Shown here piece by piece: positions 46,004 to 53,222 of a stretch of DNA of 64,000 nt (the stretch's first letter is position 1; each line of letters opens with the position of its first letter). The position numbers and the translations under genes are program-made. The notes below the pieces were generated by a model. It was not told the origin of the DNA. It saw nothing but the letters and a program-made list of their open reading frames with translations, and searched no databases. This DNA is from Cristatella mucedo (taxonomy: Eukaryota > Bryozoa > Phylactolaemata > Cristatellidae), in the NCBI GenBank assembly GCA_009760855.2, contig WPIO01000073.1, forward strand, positions 455,001-519,000, given 5' to 3'.

Positions 46004-49000
46004 AGTTCTCTCTCTCCTCTCTCTCTCTCCTCTCTCTCTCTCTCCTCTCCCTCTCTCTCTCAATCTCACTCTAAAAGTCTGAAGCTAAAGCTACAAGACA
46101 TGCATTTGCGACCGAGTCAGGCTGATTCAGTGCGTATAAGAGGGGATAGTCAGTTGTTGAAAAAACAATTATTTTCTTTGAACAAAGACTCAGATTCTGT
46201 TAAGCGCTTACCAACAGCGAGAAATCCTTTTATAAAAGACACGCATACCCATATCCTAGTAGCGGTTGCAGCTAGCTGCAAGCCTGGAAGTGCCGAGCCG
46301 ATAGCTCCTGCAAAGATATTGATTAACGGCCTTTGCTTAGTAAATTGAATCTTCAATAAAGTTAAAACCACCACCCGAGCTCATTCCGATTCTTCAGTAG
46401 AAAAATGCCAGTAAAACCGAGTTGATACTTTTCAGCCAGCTTATTGTCAGTGTAAGACGAGGAGATTTGAAATCCCGACCCTCGAAATGGGCTAGCGAAT
46501 CAAATTGCTCCATCTATCACTGCACTTTTAACTGAGCTTCTCTGGCTCCTTATCAAGCACTGAAAAGACTTCAATATGCTCTTTGTGGCTTACAGGTTAC
46601 GTAACTCGCCTGCACTAGCCTACCTAGCTCAGTGAGTCCTATCTCAGTGGGAGACTCCAGAGTATTGACGTGAATGGACAAAAATCATCCGAAGTACCTC
46701 TGAAATATGGGGTACCTCAGGGCTCCGCGCTAGCTATAGTTCTTTTTATGGTTTATAATCTCCCTCTTTCCGATGTGATTGCCAAGCACAATCTAGGCTT
46801 CCACTTTTATGTGGATGACACTCGGTTGTACCTTTGCTTTGATCCCTCCCAGCCTTCGAACACCTCAAACTATCTCAACTCACTTGCTGCATGTGTTGAT
46901 GACATCCATACATAGATTGCAGCAAACTTTAGAAAAATAAACATCGAAAAAACTAACTTAGTAGTTATGGGAAAACCCAGTGTGATTCAGAAATTGGAAA
47001 GGCTGACGCTCAAAATTGGCTATGCCAGCATATCTCCTGTTGAATCAGCTCGAAATTTAGGTGTCATATTCCAAAGTGACCTCTCTTTAGACGATCACAT
47101 CAGCTCAACAGTCAAATCTGCCAACCTTCAGCTACATAACATTGCTAAAATTCGGGCTTGCTTAGATAAGGATACCACGTCTAAGTTGGTCAACGCATTC
47201 GTGACATCCCGTCTCGACTTACGCAACTCACTGCTTTCTGGCCTACCGGCATATGCGATCAGGCGATTGCAGCTTGTGCAAAATTTGGCAGCATGGCTTG
47301 TCTGTCGTGAGCGTCGCAGTTGCCACATCACACCACTTCTCGCCGACCTGTGCTGGCTCCCAGTCAAGCAACGAATCGACTTCAAGGTTTTGTCGCTCAC
47401 TTTTAGGTCACTTCATTCTTTGGCTCCAGTCTATCTCTCAGATCTACTCCCCACCAGGCCAAGTATCGAACCGCCTGCTTTTCGGAATCCAACAGTCTAC
47501 AAATACCTCGTACAAACTTCCAATCCTTAGGAGACCATGCATTTAGTTCGTATGCTCGCAAAGCCAGCAACTCCCTCCCGATTTCCGTCACAACATCCCC
47601 TGACTTGGCCACATTTAAAAAGAACTTAAAAACACACCTATTTAGGACAGCATTTAGTGGGTCCCTGCGATTCGTCCTTCATGTGCTTATGCGTGCTGAC
47701 ACTGTGCATGCTGCCACTAACCACATTGGCATACTGACCCTGTGCATGTCACCCCTAACCATGTTATTCACGTTGTTTATCAAGCATGATATTACTCACC
47801 AATAAAACGCATTTCCTTTGCAGCAAATGTAAAGCGCCTAGAGAGATATTGAGTTCTCTGAGGGCGCTTTATCAAGTGCATTATTGTTGTTATTATTATT
47901 ATTATTTTCTGTAAGCCATGTCCTGTTCTTAATTGAGCTTTCACTCCAGGAATATGTCGGTTCAACTGGGAGACATAAATTTGCAAGACCTACTAGTTTA
48001 CACGATTGTGGCATCGCTCCGGGATTATCATTAATACTTTATTTGGGACTTCAATGCGGCATCCTTGAGAGCATTTAACCGGTGCGAAACTCGCCATTTT
48101 GTCCGGTCTGCCGTATACGACGTACAGAGGGACGCCAAATCGCAGCACTTCTAACTGAGCTTCGTTAGCTCCCTATCAAGCACTGAAAAGACTTCAAGAT
48201 GCTCCTTCTGGCTTACAGGTCGCGTAACTCGCGTGCACTAGCCTACCTAACATATATCCTTGCTCGTCTGGAGCGAGACTGCACCACTTGCCTCAAGTCG
48301 GCCAGGTGTTCCCACACTACGTAAGATCAGTTAGTCATTAGGCCATCAGTTCGTATGCACCGAAAGTCCGGAGCTCACCAGCGGCCTTTGTTACCGGCTT
48401 TATTTACTCAGTCTCATTTAAGTATAAAATAAAGAGCATCTGTTCTTCTGAGCTTTGACTTCTTCCCGGGGAGTTTTAGTCATCTGGCGTCCTACTAACC
48501 TGTGGCCATTGGTGTCTTCTTGAGGGCTCTGGCATGCTTGTCCAAGCATGATGACGCACATACCTTTAGCTCTTAATTATTGCTTTTAGGAAAGTAAGTT
48601 GCAATATAAATTTGAGATATTTGGTTTCTTTAGACTGCTACAGAACTGGCCAATCGGTTATGTTAAGTCTGCCTACTTTCGGTGGTCTAGCATTGCAAAT
48701 GATTTTACCTGCTTAGACGACGATATCGAAGTCAAACTACTCCATGCAATTTTTTATATTCCACTAGACTTAGGTAACTCACTACTTGCAGGTCGTTTGG
48801 CCTGTACAATCAAGTGCTTGCAGCCGGTAAAAAGACTCTTCAACTAATCACGTCTCTCATTAATGCCACAGTATCACAATTTGCCATTATAACCGACCTG
48901 CATTGGCTTTCCATCAAGCAATGCAATGCATTTAAGATTCAGTCACTCACTTTTAGGTCACAGCATTCTCTTGCCGTGGTTTAACCTATCTGAAAAAAAA

Positions 49001-49773
49001 TCATCACCATCAAATCCCTTAGCTGTTTCTCTGAGCGACCTCAAATCATTTGGGGACCATGCCTTCATTTTGTAGTCTCCCAAAGCCCCGAACCCCAATT
49101 AGTGTCAAGACATCCCTTAACTTGACGACATGTTTGAATGAAGCTTCAACACTTCCTAACCACATATGATACTCGGCTGAAAAGAAACTTATTTCCCTAT
49201 GGGCTACGCAAATCTATTACGGTTATAATTGAAGCAGGCCATTCGTCACGCTCTGCAGCAGGCATCAAACCTGCCACATGTGTCGTGCATTGTGAGCACG
49301 TAAACCCTGGCCTGAGCTTCAAAGCCCTCACAAAACGTACCGATGTGTCTGCTTCTGCTACTTCTGCTACTAGCTGCTGCTGCTGCTGCTGCTGCTGCTA
49401 CTTCTGCTACTAGCTGCTGCTGCTGCTACTAGCTGCTGCTGCTGCTGCTGCTGCTGCTACTTCTGCTACTAGCTGCTGCTGCTGTTGCCTGCTGCTACTA
49501 GCTGCTGCTGCTGCTGCCTGCTACTGCGTCCAGCTACTGGCTGATGATGATGATGATGATGACACGACGATGATTATGCGTGCTGACACTGTGCATGCTG
49601 CCACTAACCACATTTGCATGCTGACCCTGTGCATGTCACCCCTAACCATATTATTCATTTTGTTTGTTTTTCAAGCATGATTTTACTTACTATTCTATTG
49701 CATATCACTTTGCAGAAAATGTAAAGCGCCTAAAAAGAGATTAAGTTCTCTGAGGGCGCTTTATCAAGTGCAA

Positions 49774-49806
<33 letters not shown>

Positions 49807-50348
49807 GAAAAGCTGTATAAGGAAGAAGGCGAGAGCAATACTGGTAGCACCTACCGGAAGTAGCTGTCCGGGTGTACAAGCCAGTGGTCGGCCGTGCTCA
49901 TGCCGCCGATCAGCTTGGTGTCTCTCGATTTGCTGCCGTAGACCTTTTTGTGCAGTCGGCTCGAGCCGGGCGCTATGAGCCAGTGCAGCCAGCCGAGGCC
50001 CGGCGGCGGCCGGTAGGCACGCGCCTGCAGCTGGCTCTCGTTGAACTTCTCCTCTATGGGATCGACGGTCGGCGCTTCGAACTCGCTGGCGTTCTGCAGG
50101 TCCTCTTCTGTGAGCACCTTCTTGAGCGCTGCCTTCTTCGATCTCACCTTGGAGCTGGCCGTCTTCTTCAGCCGCACAAAGCTGCCGTCTTTGGCGATCG
50201 GCTGCACTGGCACGGAGCTCGTCCGCGGCCTCCTGACATGTGGTTCAACGTAAGCCGCACTGTTGCCACTTTCGACGTCGTTGGCCATTTGGGAAGCCCG
50301 TACACCGGATAAAGAGGTCTGTCCCAACGAGACTCCGCCCGAGTCCAT
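26186..50348 (-). CDS. HCN-like hyperpolarization-activated cyclic-nucleotide-gated channel, complete 9-exon gene
   Basis: Assembled by eye from nine minus-strand exons with GT-AG borders and matching phases: 49855-50348, 41789-41949, 41343-41605, 36332-36481, 35816-36034, 35278-35424, 29847-30021, 28134-28202 and 26186-26463. They total 1956 nt, that is 651 residues plus TGA. Domain order: variable tail 1-118; HCN domain ~119-165; S1 ~168-190; S2 ~198-216; S3 ~237-258; S4 ~278-302; S5 ~311-334; pore 357-390 with filter 377-381; S6 ~391-416; C-linker ~420-482; cNBD ~483-615. HCN-type identity rests on HWLVHPDSYFR before S1, LLCHWNGCL in S5, SGFDASRK after S6 and FGE..KRRSA in the ligand pocket. 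By family it forms a plasma-membrane tetramer passing cation current on hyperpolarization, tuned by cAMP. Odd points: filter TTGYG and Asp287 in S4. The short C-tail (~36 residues) lacks the long extension of vertebrate HCNs. Confidence 0.9.
27466..27645 (+). mobile_element. SINE-1 in HCN-1 intron 8
   Basis: GGGCCGTGATAGCCCAGGAG, B box GGTTCGAATCC, CGGTGGTGATAGCC, AAGGCTCTTCTG and ACAAATGAGG..AATCGGCTAATG follow the SINE-1 order in a diverged copy. Confidence 0.75.
27738..27900 (+). mobile_element. Diverged SINE-1-like element in HCN-1 intron 8
   Basis: TTGGGCCTATGGGTAAGGCA (A-box area) and GCGATTCGAGTCTTGC (B-box area), then CTACTGCAAGCTCGAG and CTACAAAAATGAGGCTGATA..AGCTGA. The tail resembles SINE-1, but the head is different, so it may be a sister subfamily. 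Confidence 0.55.
28134..28202 (-). CDS. HCN-1 exon 8: 69-nt cNBD micro-exon
   Basis: Acceptor ATCCTAG|GAGTGG and donor TTTGGAG|GTACAG, phase 1 on both sides. Reads VAEVTTADGLFVTKLTDGAY followed by FG and the first base of a Glu codon. It supplies the middle strands of the beta roll and starts the FGE ligand loop. Without it the flanking exons would still join in frame but lose 23 residues of the binding site. Confidence 0.88.
28261..28286. repeat. Perfect 26-bp palindrome in intron 7
   Basis: GCATATGCACATG and its exact complement form an uninterrupted 26-base palindrome. It lies 59 bases upstream of the exon 8 acceptor in the gene's direction. Confidence 0.95.
28287..29846 (-). other. HCN-1 intron 7 remainder
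   Basis: It holds one degenerate LINE-B-like piece (28828-29110). I see nothing else. Confidence 0.6.
28828..29110 (-). mobile_element. LINE-B-like fragment, very degenerate
   Basis: An (AAT)n start, TACCTAAAGAGAGTTCAATATC and GGGCACTTCA (hairpin area, closer to the SINE-2 tail), then GGAGGTGGCGTCATGC and GGGCATTGGGAGCATATAAA, matching the minus-strand LINE-B C-terminal domain. Confidence 0.5.
29847..30021 (-). CDS. HCN-1 exon 7: end of C-linker and first half of cNBD
   Basis: Acceptor TTTATAG|GAAGTG, donor ACTGAAG|GTCAGT, phase 1. Reads TVPLLTNLHSEFVSAIVSGL (C-linker E'/cNBD A helix) and FQPGDEIISTGDRGNAMYFL, the first beta strands of the cyclic-nucleotide-binding roll. Confidence 0.92.
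30022..30774 (-). other. HCN-1 intron 6, left part
   Basis: AT-rich, with a short (TG)n at about 30226-30240 and a GAGCTATAAGC repeat phrase at about 30685-30740. No gene. Confidence 0.4.
30775..31735 (-). mobile_element. LINE-B copy in HCN-1 intron 6
   Basis: A clear (ATT)n tail and hairpin at 30775-30845 (minus), the 3' UTR, and a C-terminal domain in frame 31068-31462 region with frameshifts (CHITPLL-type block, LAPAYLSDILSHQAKYRTT). It continues to the post-YADD region near 31700. Same orientation as the HCN gene. Confidence 0.85.
33512..33595 (+). mobile_element. LINE-B 3' tail nested in the opposite strand of another LINE-B
   Basis: GTGAAGCGCCTAGAAAGAGA, AGTTCTCTGAGGGCACTTTA and a TTATTATTATT tail: the plus-strand LINE-B terminal hairpin and tail, with only a few bases upstream. 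It interrupts the minus-strand copy around it. Confidence 0.75.
34670..34735. repeat. Short tandem repeat (TTACTTGGTTACCTAG-like)
   Basis: Imperfect units built from TAGTTACTTGG and TTACCTAG recur four to five times in 65 bases. Confidence 0.75.
35278..35424 (-). CDS. HCN-1 exon 6: C-linker
   Basis: Acceptor ATTGACAG|ATGCAA, donor AAAGAG|GTAAGT, 49 codons, phase 0. Reads QKVQEFLSARKIPEALREKV and YGGKMFNEDDIISHLSDPLK, the A'-D' helices of the C-linker that transmit ligand binding to the gate. Confidence 0.9.
35816..36034 (-). CDS. HCN-1 exon 5: pore helix, selectivity filter, S6
   Basis: Acceptor ATTACAG|AATAAA, donor ACTCAG|GTGAGT, 73 codons, phase 0. The pore helix is ALFKSVSAMI; the filter T377-T378-G379-Y380-G381 lies at 35974-35960. 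S6 runs about 391-416 (IMNWCIISSSIVYGMFIGHT), followed by the HCN-type SGFDASRKSY. The filter differs from the family's CIGYG at the first two positions. Confidence 0.93.
36332..36481 (-). CDS. HCN-1 exon 4: S5 and outer pore
   Basis: Acceptor TTGTTGCAG|ATTGCT, donor GTGCAG|GTAACT, exactly 50 codons, phase 0. Reads SVLKYLKLFGVMFLLCHW, then NGCLNFYVPSLLNFPPNSWV, the S5-pore turret of HCN channels. Three or so residues of the usual S4-S5 linker are shorter here, which could mean a slightly different border. Confidence 0.92.
36482..37845 (-). other. HCN-1 intron 3, left part, nothing recognised
   Basis: AT-rich intron sequence. Short chance frames only. Confidence 0.4.
37846..38630 (-). mobile_element. 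LINE-B copy, well preserved
   Basis: An (AAT)n tail at about 37846-37867, an intact hairpin (AAAGCGCCCTCAGAGAACTC on plus), the 3' UTR and an open C-terminal frame at 38167-38568 with RRLQLMQNSAARLVCRECRS and SLAPDYLSDILPHQAKHRTT. 5'-truncated at about 38630. A plus-strand copy starts 110 bases further on, 5' to 5'. Confidence 0.88.
38741..39415 (+). mobile_element. LINE-B copy, head-to-head partner
   Basis: Starts at CTTGCTGGCCTACCTGCTTG, continues through the C-terminal domain (39001-39120: IPRPNLKSFGDRAFSSYAP), the 3' UTR and hairpin at about 39343-39375, and ends in an (ATT)n run. With its minus-strand neighbour it makes a long imperfect inverted repeat. Confidence 0.85.
39600..39673 (-). 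mobile_element. hAT-like transposon terminus (possible MITE end)
   Basis: On the minus strand the sequence starts CAGCGGTTCGCAACCTGCGG and continues GTCGCAACCCACCAGGGGGT. This matches the known hAT pattern CAGNGGTTC-CAACC..GGGTCGC. No matching second end or 8-bp duplication was found by eye. Confidence 0.5.
39674..41342 (-). other. HCN-1 intron 3, right part, nothing recognised
   Basis: Unique AT-rich intron sequence. No repeat family from elsewhere in the window is seen. Confidence 0.4.
41343..41605 (-). CDS. HCN-1 exon 3: S3 and voltage sensor S4
   Basis: Acceptor CCTAG|GGTATG, donor CACGAG|GTTAGT, end phase 0. S3 is CLQYLRTWFVADLVGVLP. S4 (~278-302) has basic residues R281, K284, K290, R293, R296, R299 and K302 at three-residue spacing. 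The break position in the series is Asp287 (codon at 41402-41400), where HCN channels have Ser. Confidence 0.92.
41789..41949 (-). CDS. HCN-1 exon 2: S1 and S2
   Basis: The acceptor TTCGTAG|GTTAGC completes the split Arg codon and reads LAWQALMLAVLFINCLTLPV (S1), then YDRSHWLGWDAF and GIFWLDIIISMRTG (S2). The donor ACAG|GTACAT gives phase 1. The frame starting from the first ATG inside this block is a different frame and is not the protein. Confidence 0.9.
41950..42517 (-). other. HCN-1 intron 1, start of the 3' portion
   Basis: Intronic sequence adjoining exon 2. I see no feature. Confidence 0.4.
42518..43080 (-). mobile_element. LINE-A 3' part, very degenerate
   Basis: CGCCGTCTGTAACTTC, GTAGCCACCAGATTCTGTCTTACGCCAC, TGGGTTCCATATTCTG and AACTGAGGCAGCAGTTTAGC keep LINE-A minus-strand order. 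No open frame. Confidence 0.6.
43081..44093 (-). other. HCN-1 intron 1, nothing recognised
   Basis: AT-rich intron sequence. A possible worn LINE scrap near 43840-43960 is too diverged to call. Confidence 0.3.
44094..44340 (+). mobile_element. LINE-A 3' fragment fused to LINE-B
   Basis: GCGGTCCTGAGCTGCTAATTCC, ACTACCTCAACTTCTCTCC and GGCTACCGAATGCGTACCG, then the terminus AGACGGAGATACATTACATT. The LINE-A tail runs straight into a 5'-truncated LINE-B. Confidence 0.8.
44341..44845 (+). mobile_element. LINE-B 3' part
   Basis: It starts within the C-terminal domain (PAYLSDILPHQAKHRTT; frame to 44606 intact, ending TAFSGSL). The 3' UTR and a perfect terminal hairpin follow: AAAGCGCC at 44772-44779 pairs with GGCGCTTT near 44804-44811. 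The end is an (ATT)n tail. The C-terminal coding part is nearly identical to the copy at 1-694. Confidence 0.88.
45068..46063. repeat. (CT)n microsatellite array, about 1 kb
   Basis: A kilobase of CT dinucleotides broken at intervals by CTCCTCT, TAGTTCTCTC, TTTCC and two copies of TGCCATTCTATCCCTCTCC (about 45211 and 45640). The repeated interruption pattern shows higher-order duplication of blocks of roughly 430 bases. Long Ser/Leu and Arg/Glu frames here are repeat products. Confidence 0.95.
46500..46630 (+). mobile_element. LINE-C fragment
   Basis: CTTTTAACTGAGCTTCTCTGG, TATCAAGCACTGAAAAGACTTC, GCTTACAGGTTACGTAACTC and GCACTAGCCTACCTAGCTCA recur almost word for word at about 48145-48250. 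In one frame it reads a diverged LTELxWLPIK..ALAYL block, the C-terminal pattern of L2/CR1-type LINEs, so this is a third, rarer family. Confidence 0.55.
46635..47905 (+). mobile_element. LINE-B copy with RT active site, one of the best preserved
   Basis: The frame 46670-46915 has YGVPQGSALAIVLFMVYNLP (RT block 4) and FHFYVDDTRLYL, the catalytic YVDD. A TAG stops it, then 46967-47530 continues ARNLGVIFQSDLSLDDHISS, KIRACLDKDTTSKLVNAFV, the C-terminal blocks, and a frameshift near 47450. The 3' UTR, the hairpin at about 47830-47870 and the (ATT)n tail are intact. It lies in HCN-1 intron 1. Confidence 0.88.
48090..48330 (+). mobile_element. LINE-C fragment, second copy
   Basis: Shares ACTGAGCTTCGTTAGCTCCC, AAGCACTGAAAAGACTTCAAG and GCGTGCACTAGCCTACC with the copy at 46500-46630 and extends it on both sides. 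Confidence 0.55.
48560..49150 (+). mobile_element. LINE-B fragment, very degenerate
   Basis: TTAAGTCTGCCTACTTTCGG, TAACTCACTACTTGCAGGTC, GACCTGCATTGGCTTTCCATC and AAATCATTTGGGGACCATGCC retain LINE-B order with many indels. Confidence 0.6.
49358..49566 (+). repeat. CTG-type trinucleotide array with a longer repeat unit
   Basis: Runs of TGC/CTG alternate with TACTTCTGCTACTAGC blocks several times, then a (TGA)n run at about 49540-49563. It ends directly at a LINE-B 3' fragment, about 290 bases beyond the donor of HCN-1 exon 1. Confidence 0.9.
49570..49806 (+). mobile_element. LINE-B 3' UTR and tail fragment
   Basis: Starts at GATTATGCGTGCTGACACTG, with the 3' UTR, hairpin (about 49721-49762) and a long (ATT)n tail. 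The tail ends only 49 bases from the exon 1 splice donor of HCN-1. Confidence 0.88.
49855..50348 (-). CDS. HCN-1 exon 1: N-terminal tail and HCN domain
   Basis: The ATG at 50348-50346 follows an in-frame TAA at 50366-50364, so no longer start exists in this exon. 164 codons plus two bases end at TTCCG|GTAGGT (phase 2). Residues ~119-165 form the HCN domain: LHWLIAPGSSRLHKKVYGS, then TADHWLVHPDSYFR. Upstream residues are polar and poorly conserved, with a basic stretch (KKTASSKVRSKKAALKK). Confidence 0.9.
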
Positions 50349-50589
50349 GACCGCCAGGCTGAATTACCGGCAGGCAAAATCGGTATATGGCGTCCACCTG
50401 AAAGAAGGAACGACTCACTTGGAACAGGCACGTCACGCCTGCTTAACGGGCGAGTGCTTATTTATGCGATGAAACAGTCGGCGAGATCTTGACACGCCTC
50501 TGTCATTTCTCACCATCGAAACGGTGGCGCGATAGATCTCGTCACCATTGTGACTGCCGAAATATTATTCCAGATTCCTGAATTATACG

Positions 50590-52073
50590 ACTAGGAAAAA
50601 ATTGTTGCTAAGCAGCTAGTTGAACATATTAAAAATAATGGAATGACAGAAACATTTCAATCAGGGTTCAAGAGGCAGCACTCTACTAAAACTGCTCTCC
50701 TCCGTGTTAACAATGACTTTCTACGTGGCAACGACGACGGGAATGTCACTGCCCTAGCTCTGCTAGATCTGTCTGCTGCCTTTGACACCATTGATCACGA
50801 AGTTCTGCTCGAACGATTGAGAACAACGATCGGTCTGGCGGACGAAGCACTGGCATGGTTTAAATCATACTTGTCTAATCGTGTTCAATCCGTGTCGTGT
50901 GGGGGTCAGGTCTCAGACATGAGAAGGGTCACCTGTGGAGTCCCTCAAGGGTCTGTACTTGGTCCCTTGCTGTTCTCCATTTATACGCAACCTCTTGGAA
51001 AAGTGATTAAGGCCCATGGAATATGATATCACTTCTATGCTGACGATACTCAGTTGTATTTGTCATTTAAACCGCCGGAATCTGCTGCAGCAACTGAGAA
51101 ACTGAATGCTTGCCTTGCCGATATTCGATCCTGGATGTCGGAAAACTTCCTGAAATTAAATGACGATAAAACCAAATTGCTTCTCATAGGACACCCTAAG
51201 CGTGTGGCTGGATTAAAAGGCTTTGCTGTTCTAATAGGTGATGCTATTGTGCGACCTTCACCACGTGCTCGTAATCTAGGTGTCGTGTTCGACAGCTGCC
51301 TAGGTTTCAATAGCTTCATTCAGAAGACTGCCTCTACAGCTAGCCATCACATCCGATCCCTATCCATAATTAGGAGCTGTCTCCCACAGTGGTTTGCAAA
51401 ATATTTAACTAGCTCTTTAGTTCTGTCTCAGCTTGATTATTGTAATTCCCTTTTGGCTGGGCTGCCAAAGAAAGCTATTATACCACTACAGCGGACTATG
51501 AATATGGCTGCAAGGCTGGTCTTAAAGTCCCAGTGGTTTGAACACGTGTCACCTTTGCTGAAAGAGCTAGGATGGTTGCCGGTTGAGCAAAGGATACAGA
51601 GCGAAGTTCTTACGCTGACCCACAAGGCCCGCCACGGCTTGACTCCTTCGTACCTAGCTGAACTGCTACATCAGTTTCAGCCTGTTCGTGCCCTGAGGTC
51701 CTGTGTGGACAATAAATTAGCTGTCCCATTCCTCCGCTTAAAGACAGTTAGCGACAGAAGCTTTAGCTCTGCAGGTCCTAGACTGTGGAACTCGCTTCCA
51801 CAATTCTTACGCAACGACGAATACTCGCCTACTGCCGACTATGGCACATCTTTTTCAGCGGTCCTGAGCTGCTACTTCCATGCTATTCACTACCTCAACT
51901 GCTCTCCTGACTCTGCTATGCTTCCCACTTTCTCTTTGTTGCGTGAGACGAAGTCTGTTGGCTACCAAATGCGTACCGAAAGCCGCTTAGACTGTGAGTG
52001 GGCTCCACAAAACTCTCCTGCGTAACGCCCACATGGTCTTTACGACTTTGTGGAGTTACAGACGGAGATACAT
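50590..52073 (+). mobile_element. LINE-A copy with near-intact RT palm, thumb and C-terminal ORF
   Basis: One frame runs from about 50592 to 52025 with a single stop, TGA at 51024-51026. Blocks: FKRQHSTKTALLRV (RT 1), LLDLSAAFDTIDHEVLLERL (catalytic Asp block), [16 protein letters not shown] (block 4), FYADDTQLYL at about 51031-51060 (catalytic YADD), then LNDDKTKLLLIGHP and the C-terminal domain. The terminus AGACGGAGATACAT lies at about 52060-52073. 5'-truncated: no endonuclease or N-terminal RT. It sits just upstream of the HCN-1 ATG, in the opposite direction. Confidence 0.9.
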
Positions 52074-52559
52074 AGGAAACGGATAGGGCATCATCCGTCG
52101 CTAGGCGACATGAATAAGCCGAAGCTGCGTAATATGCAGTCGGCCGTGCACTGGGCTTTCAGCGGGCTGAATTTTCACGCGAGGCTTGGCACCGGTCGGC
52201 GCAGGCAGGTGTGCTCTTGGCGCGCCTTAAGCGATTTGTTTACTCCCCGGCTAATGGCGGATGCGCGTGCGTGTGCAGCCGTGTCGCGGTCACCTTTCAA
52301 GTACACACTTCTCGAAGATACGAATACGGACTTTTCATCTTCTTTCTTTGCGTTTATCTTTATCATTTCTATATTTTAAGTGCGGGCGCTCTTCATCGCT
52401 GCCTCGTCCAGCTGCTGTCGGCGTGCGTCCATGCGTGCGGCGCTGCACTCGCGAGCTGAGGCTCCAAGGCTTCGCCTGTTTTTGTTGGTCGTCGGCACGG
52501 AATAGCATCGTTACGAGAGCATCGCTTGCGTCCTGAGGAAATTGGCTGAAAAAGCCGCT
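52074..52559. other. GC-moderate spacer, nothing recognised
   Basis: It could hold HCN-1 5' UTR or promoter sequence (minus strand), but no element is certain. Confidence 0.3.
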
Positions 52560-52813
52560 ACGCATACTACGGTACTCGTCCTTCACGTGCTTATGCGTGC
52601 TGGCACTGCGCATGCTGCCACTAAGCACATTTGCATGCTGACCCTGTGCATGTCACCCCTGACCATGTTATTCATGTTGTTTATCAAGCATGATATTACT
52701 CACCATTTAATCGCGTTTCCCTTTGCGTCAAACGTAAAGCGCCTAGAAAGAGATTAGGTTCTCTGAGGGCACTTTTATCAAGTGCATTATTATTATAATT
52801 ATTATTATTATAT
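52560..52813 (+). mobile_element. LINE-B 3' UTR and tail fragment
   Basis: TCGTCCTTCACGTGCTTATG, the 3' UTR, hairpin (GCGCCTAGAAAGAGATTAGG .. AGGGCAC) and an (ATT)n tail to about 52813. Confidence 0.85.
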
Positions 52814-53114
52814 TCTTGCGAAGGCAATTTACGAGAGTGGTGCAAGCCACACAATTAATTTTGCCCGGAAGCTCAGCACGGCTGGCTTGGAAGCTCAGCA
52901 GAAGAGAAGACCTGGGCCGGAAGTGCCATCGAGTTCGAGTTCGATCGCTTGCCCAGCTTTCTCTGCCTATCCTTAGACGAGCCATGTGCGTTCTCATTCC
53001 TGGAGACTAAACACTGAGCCCAAGCTCAGAAGTTTAAAAGCATAGGACTCACATGCAGATTTGCATTTTTCAAATATCTATTCCATCTAGGGGAGAGAGA
53101 CGTTCACACGCCAA

Positions 53115-53222
53115 GTAAAAACTCAGGCTGCAGCAAATGTAAAGTGCCTATTAAGCGATTGAGTTCTCTGAGGGTGCTTTATCAAGTGTATTAGTAGTAG
53201 TAGTAGTAGTAGTAGTTAGTAG
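53115..53222 (+). mobile_element. LINE-B tail with (TAG)n extension
   Basis: GCAGCAAATGTAAAGTGCC, AGCGATTGAGTTCTCTGAGG and TGCTTTATCAAGTGTATTAG, then (TAG)n instead of (ATT)n. A minimal 3' copy. Confidence 0.75.

Noticed and set aside
45068-46063. Long Ser/Leu-rich and Arg/Glu-rich proteins over the CT tracts (also 8052-8450)
   Set aside because: They are translations of a dinucleotide repeat, open in several frames and both strands.
50168-50436. Alternative frames and a longer 5' start for HCN-1 exon 1
   Set aside because: An in-frame TAA lies 18 bases upstream of the ATG at 50348. The other frames have no HCN similarity.
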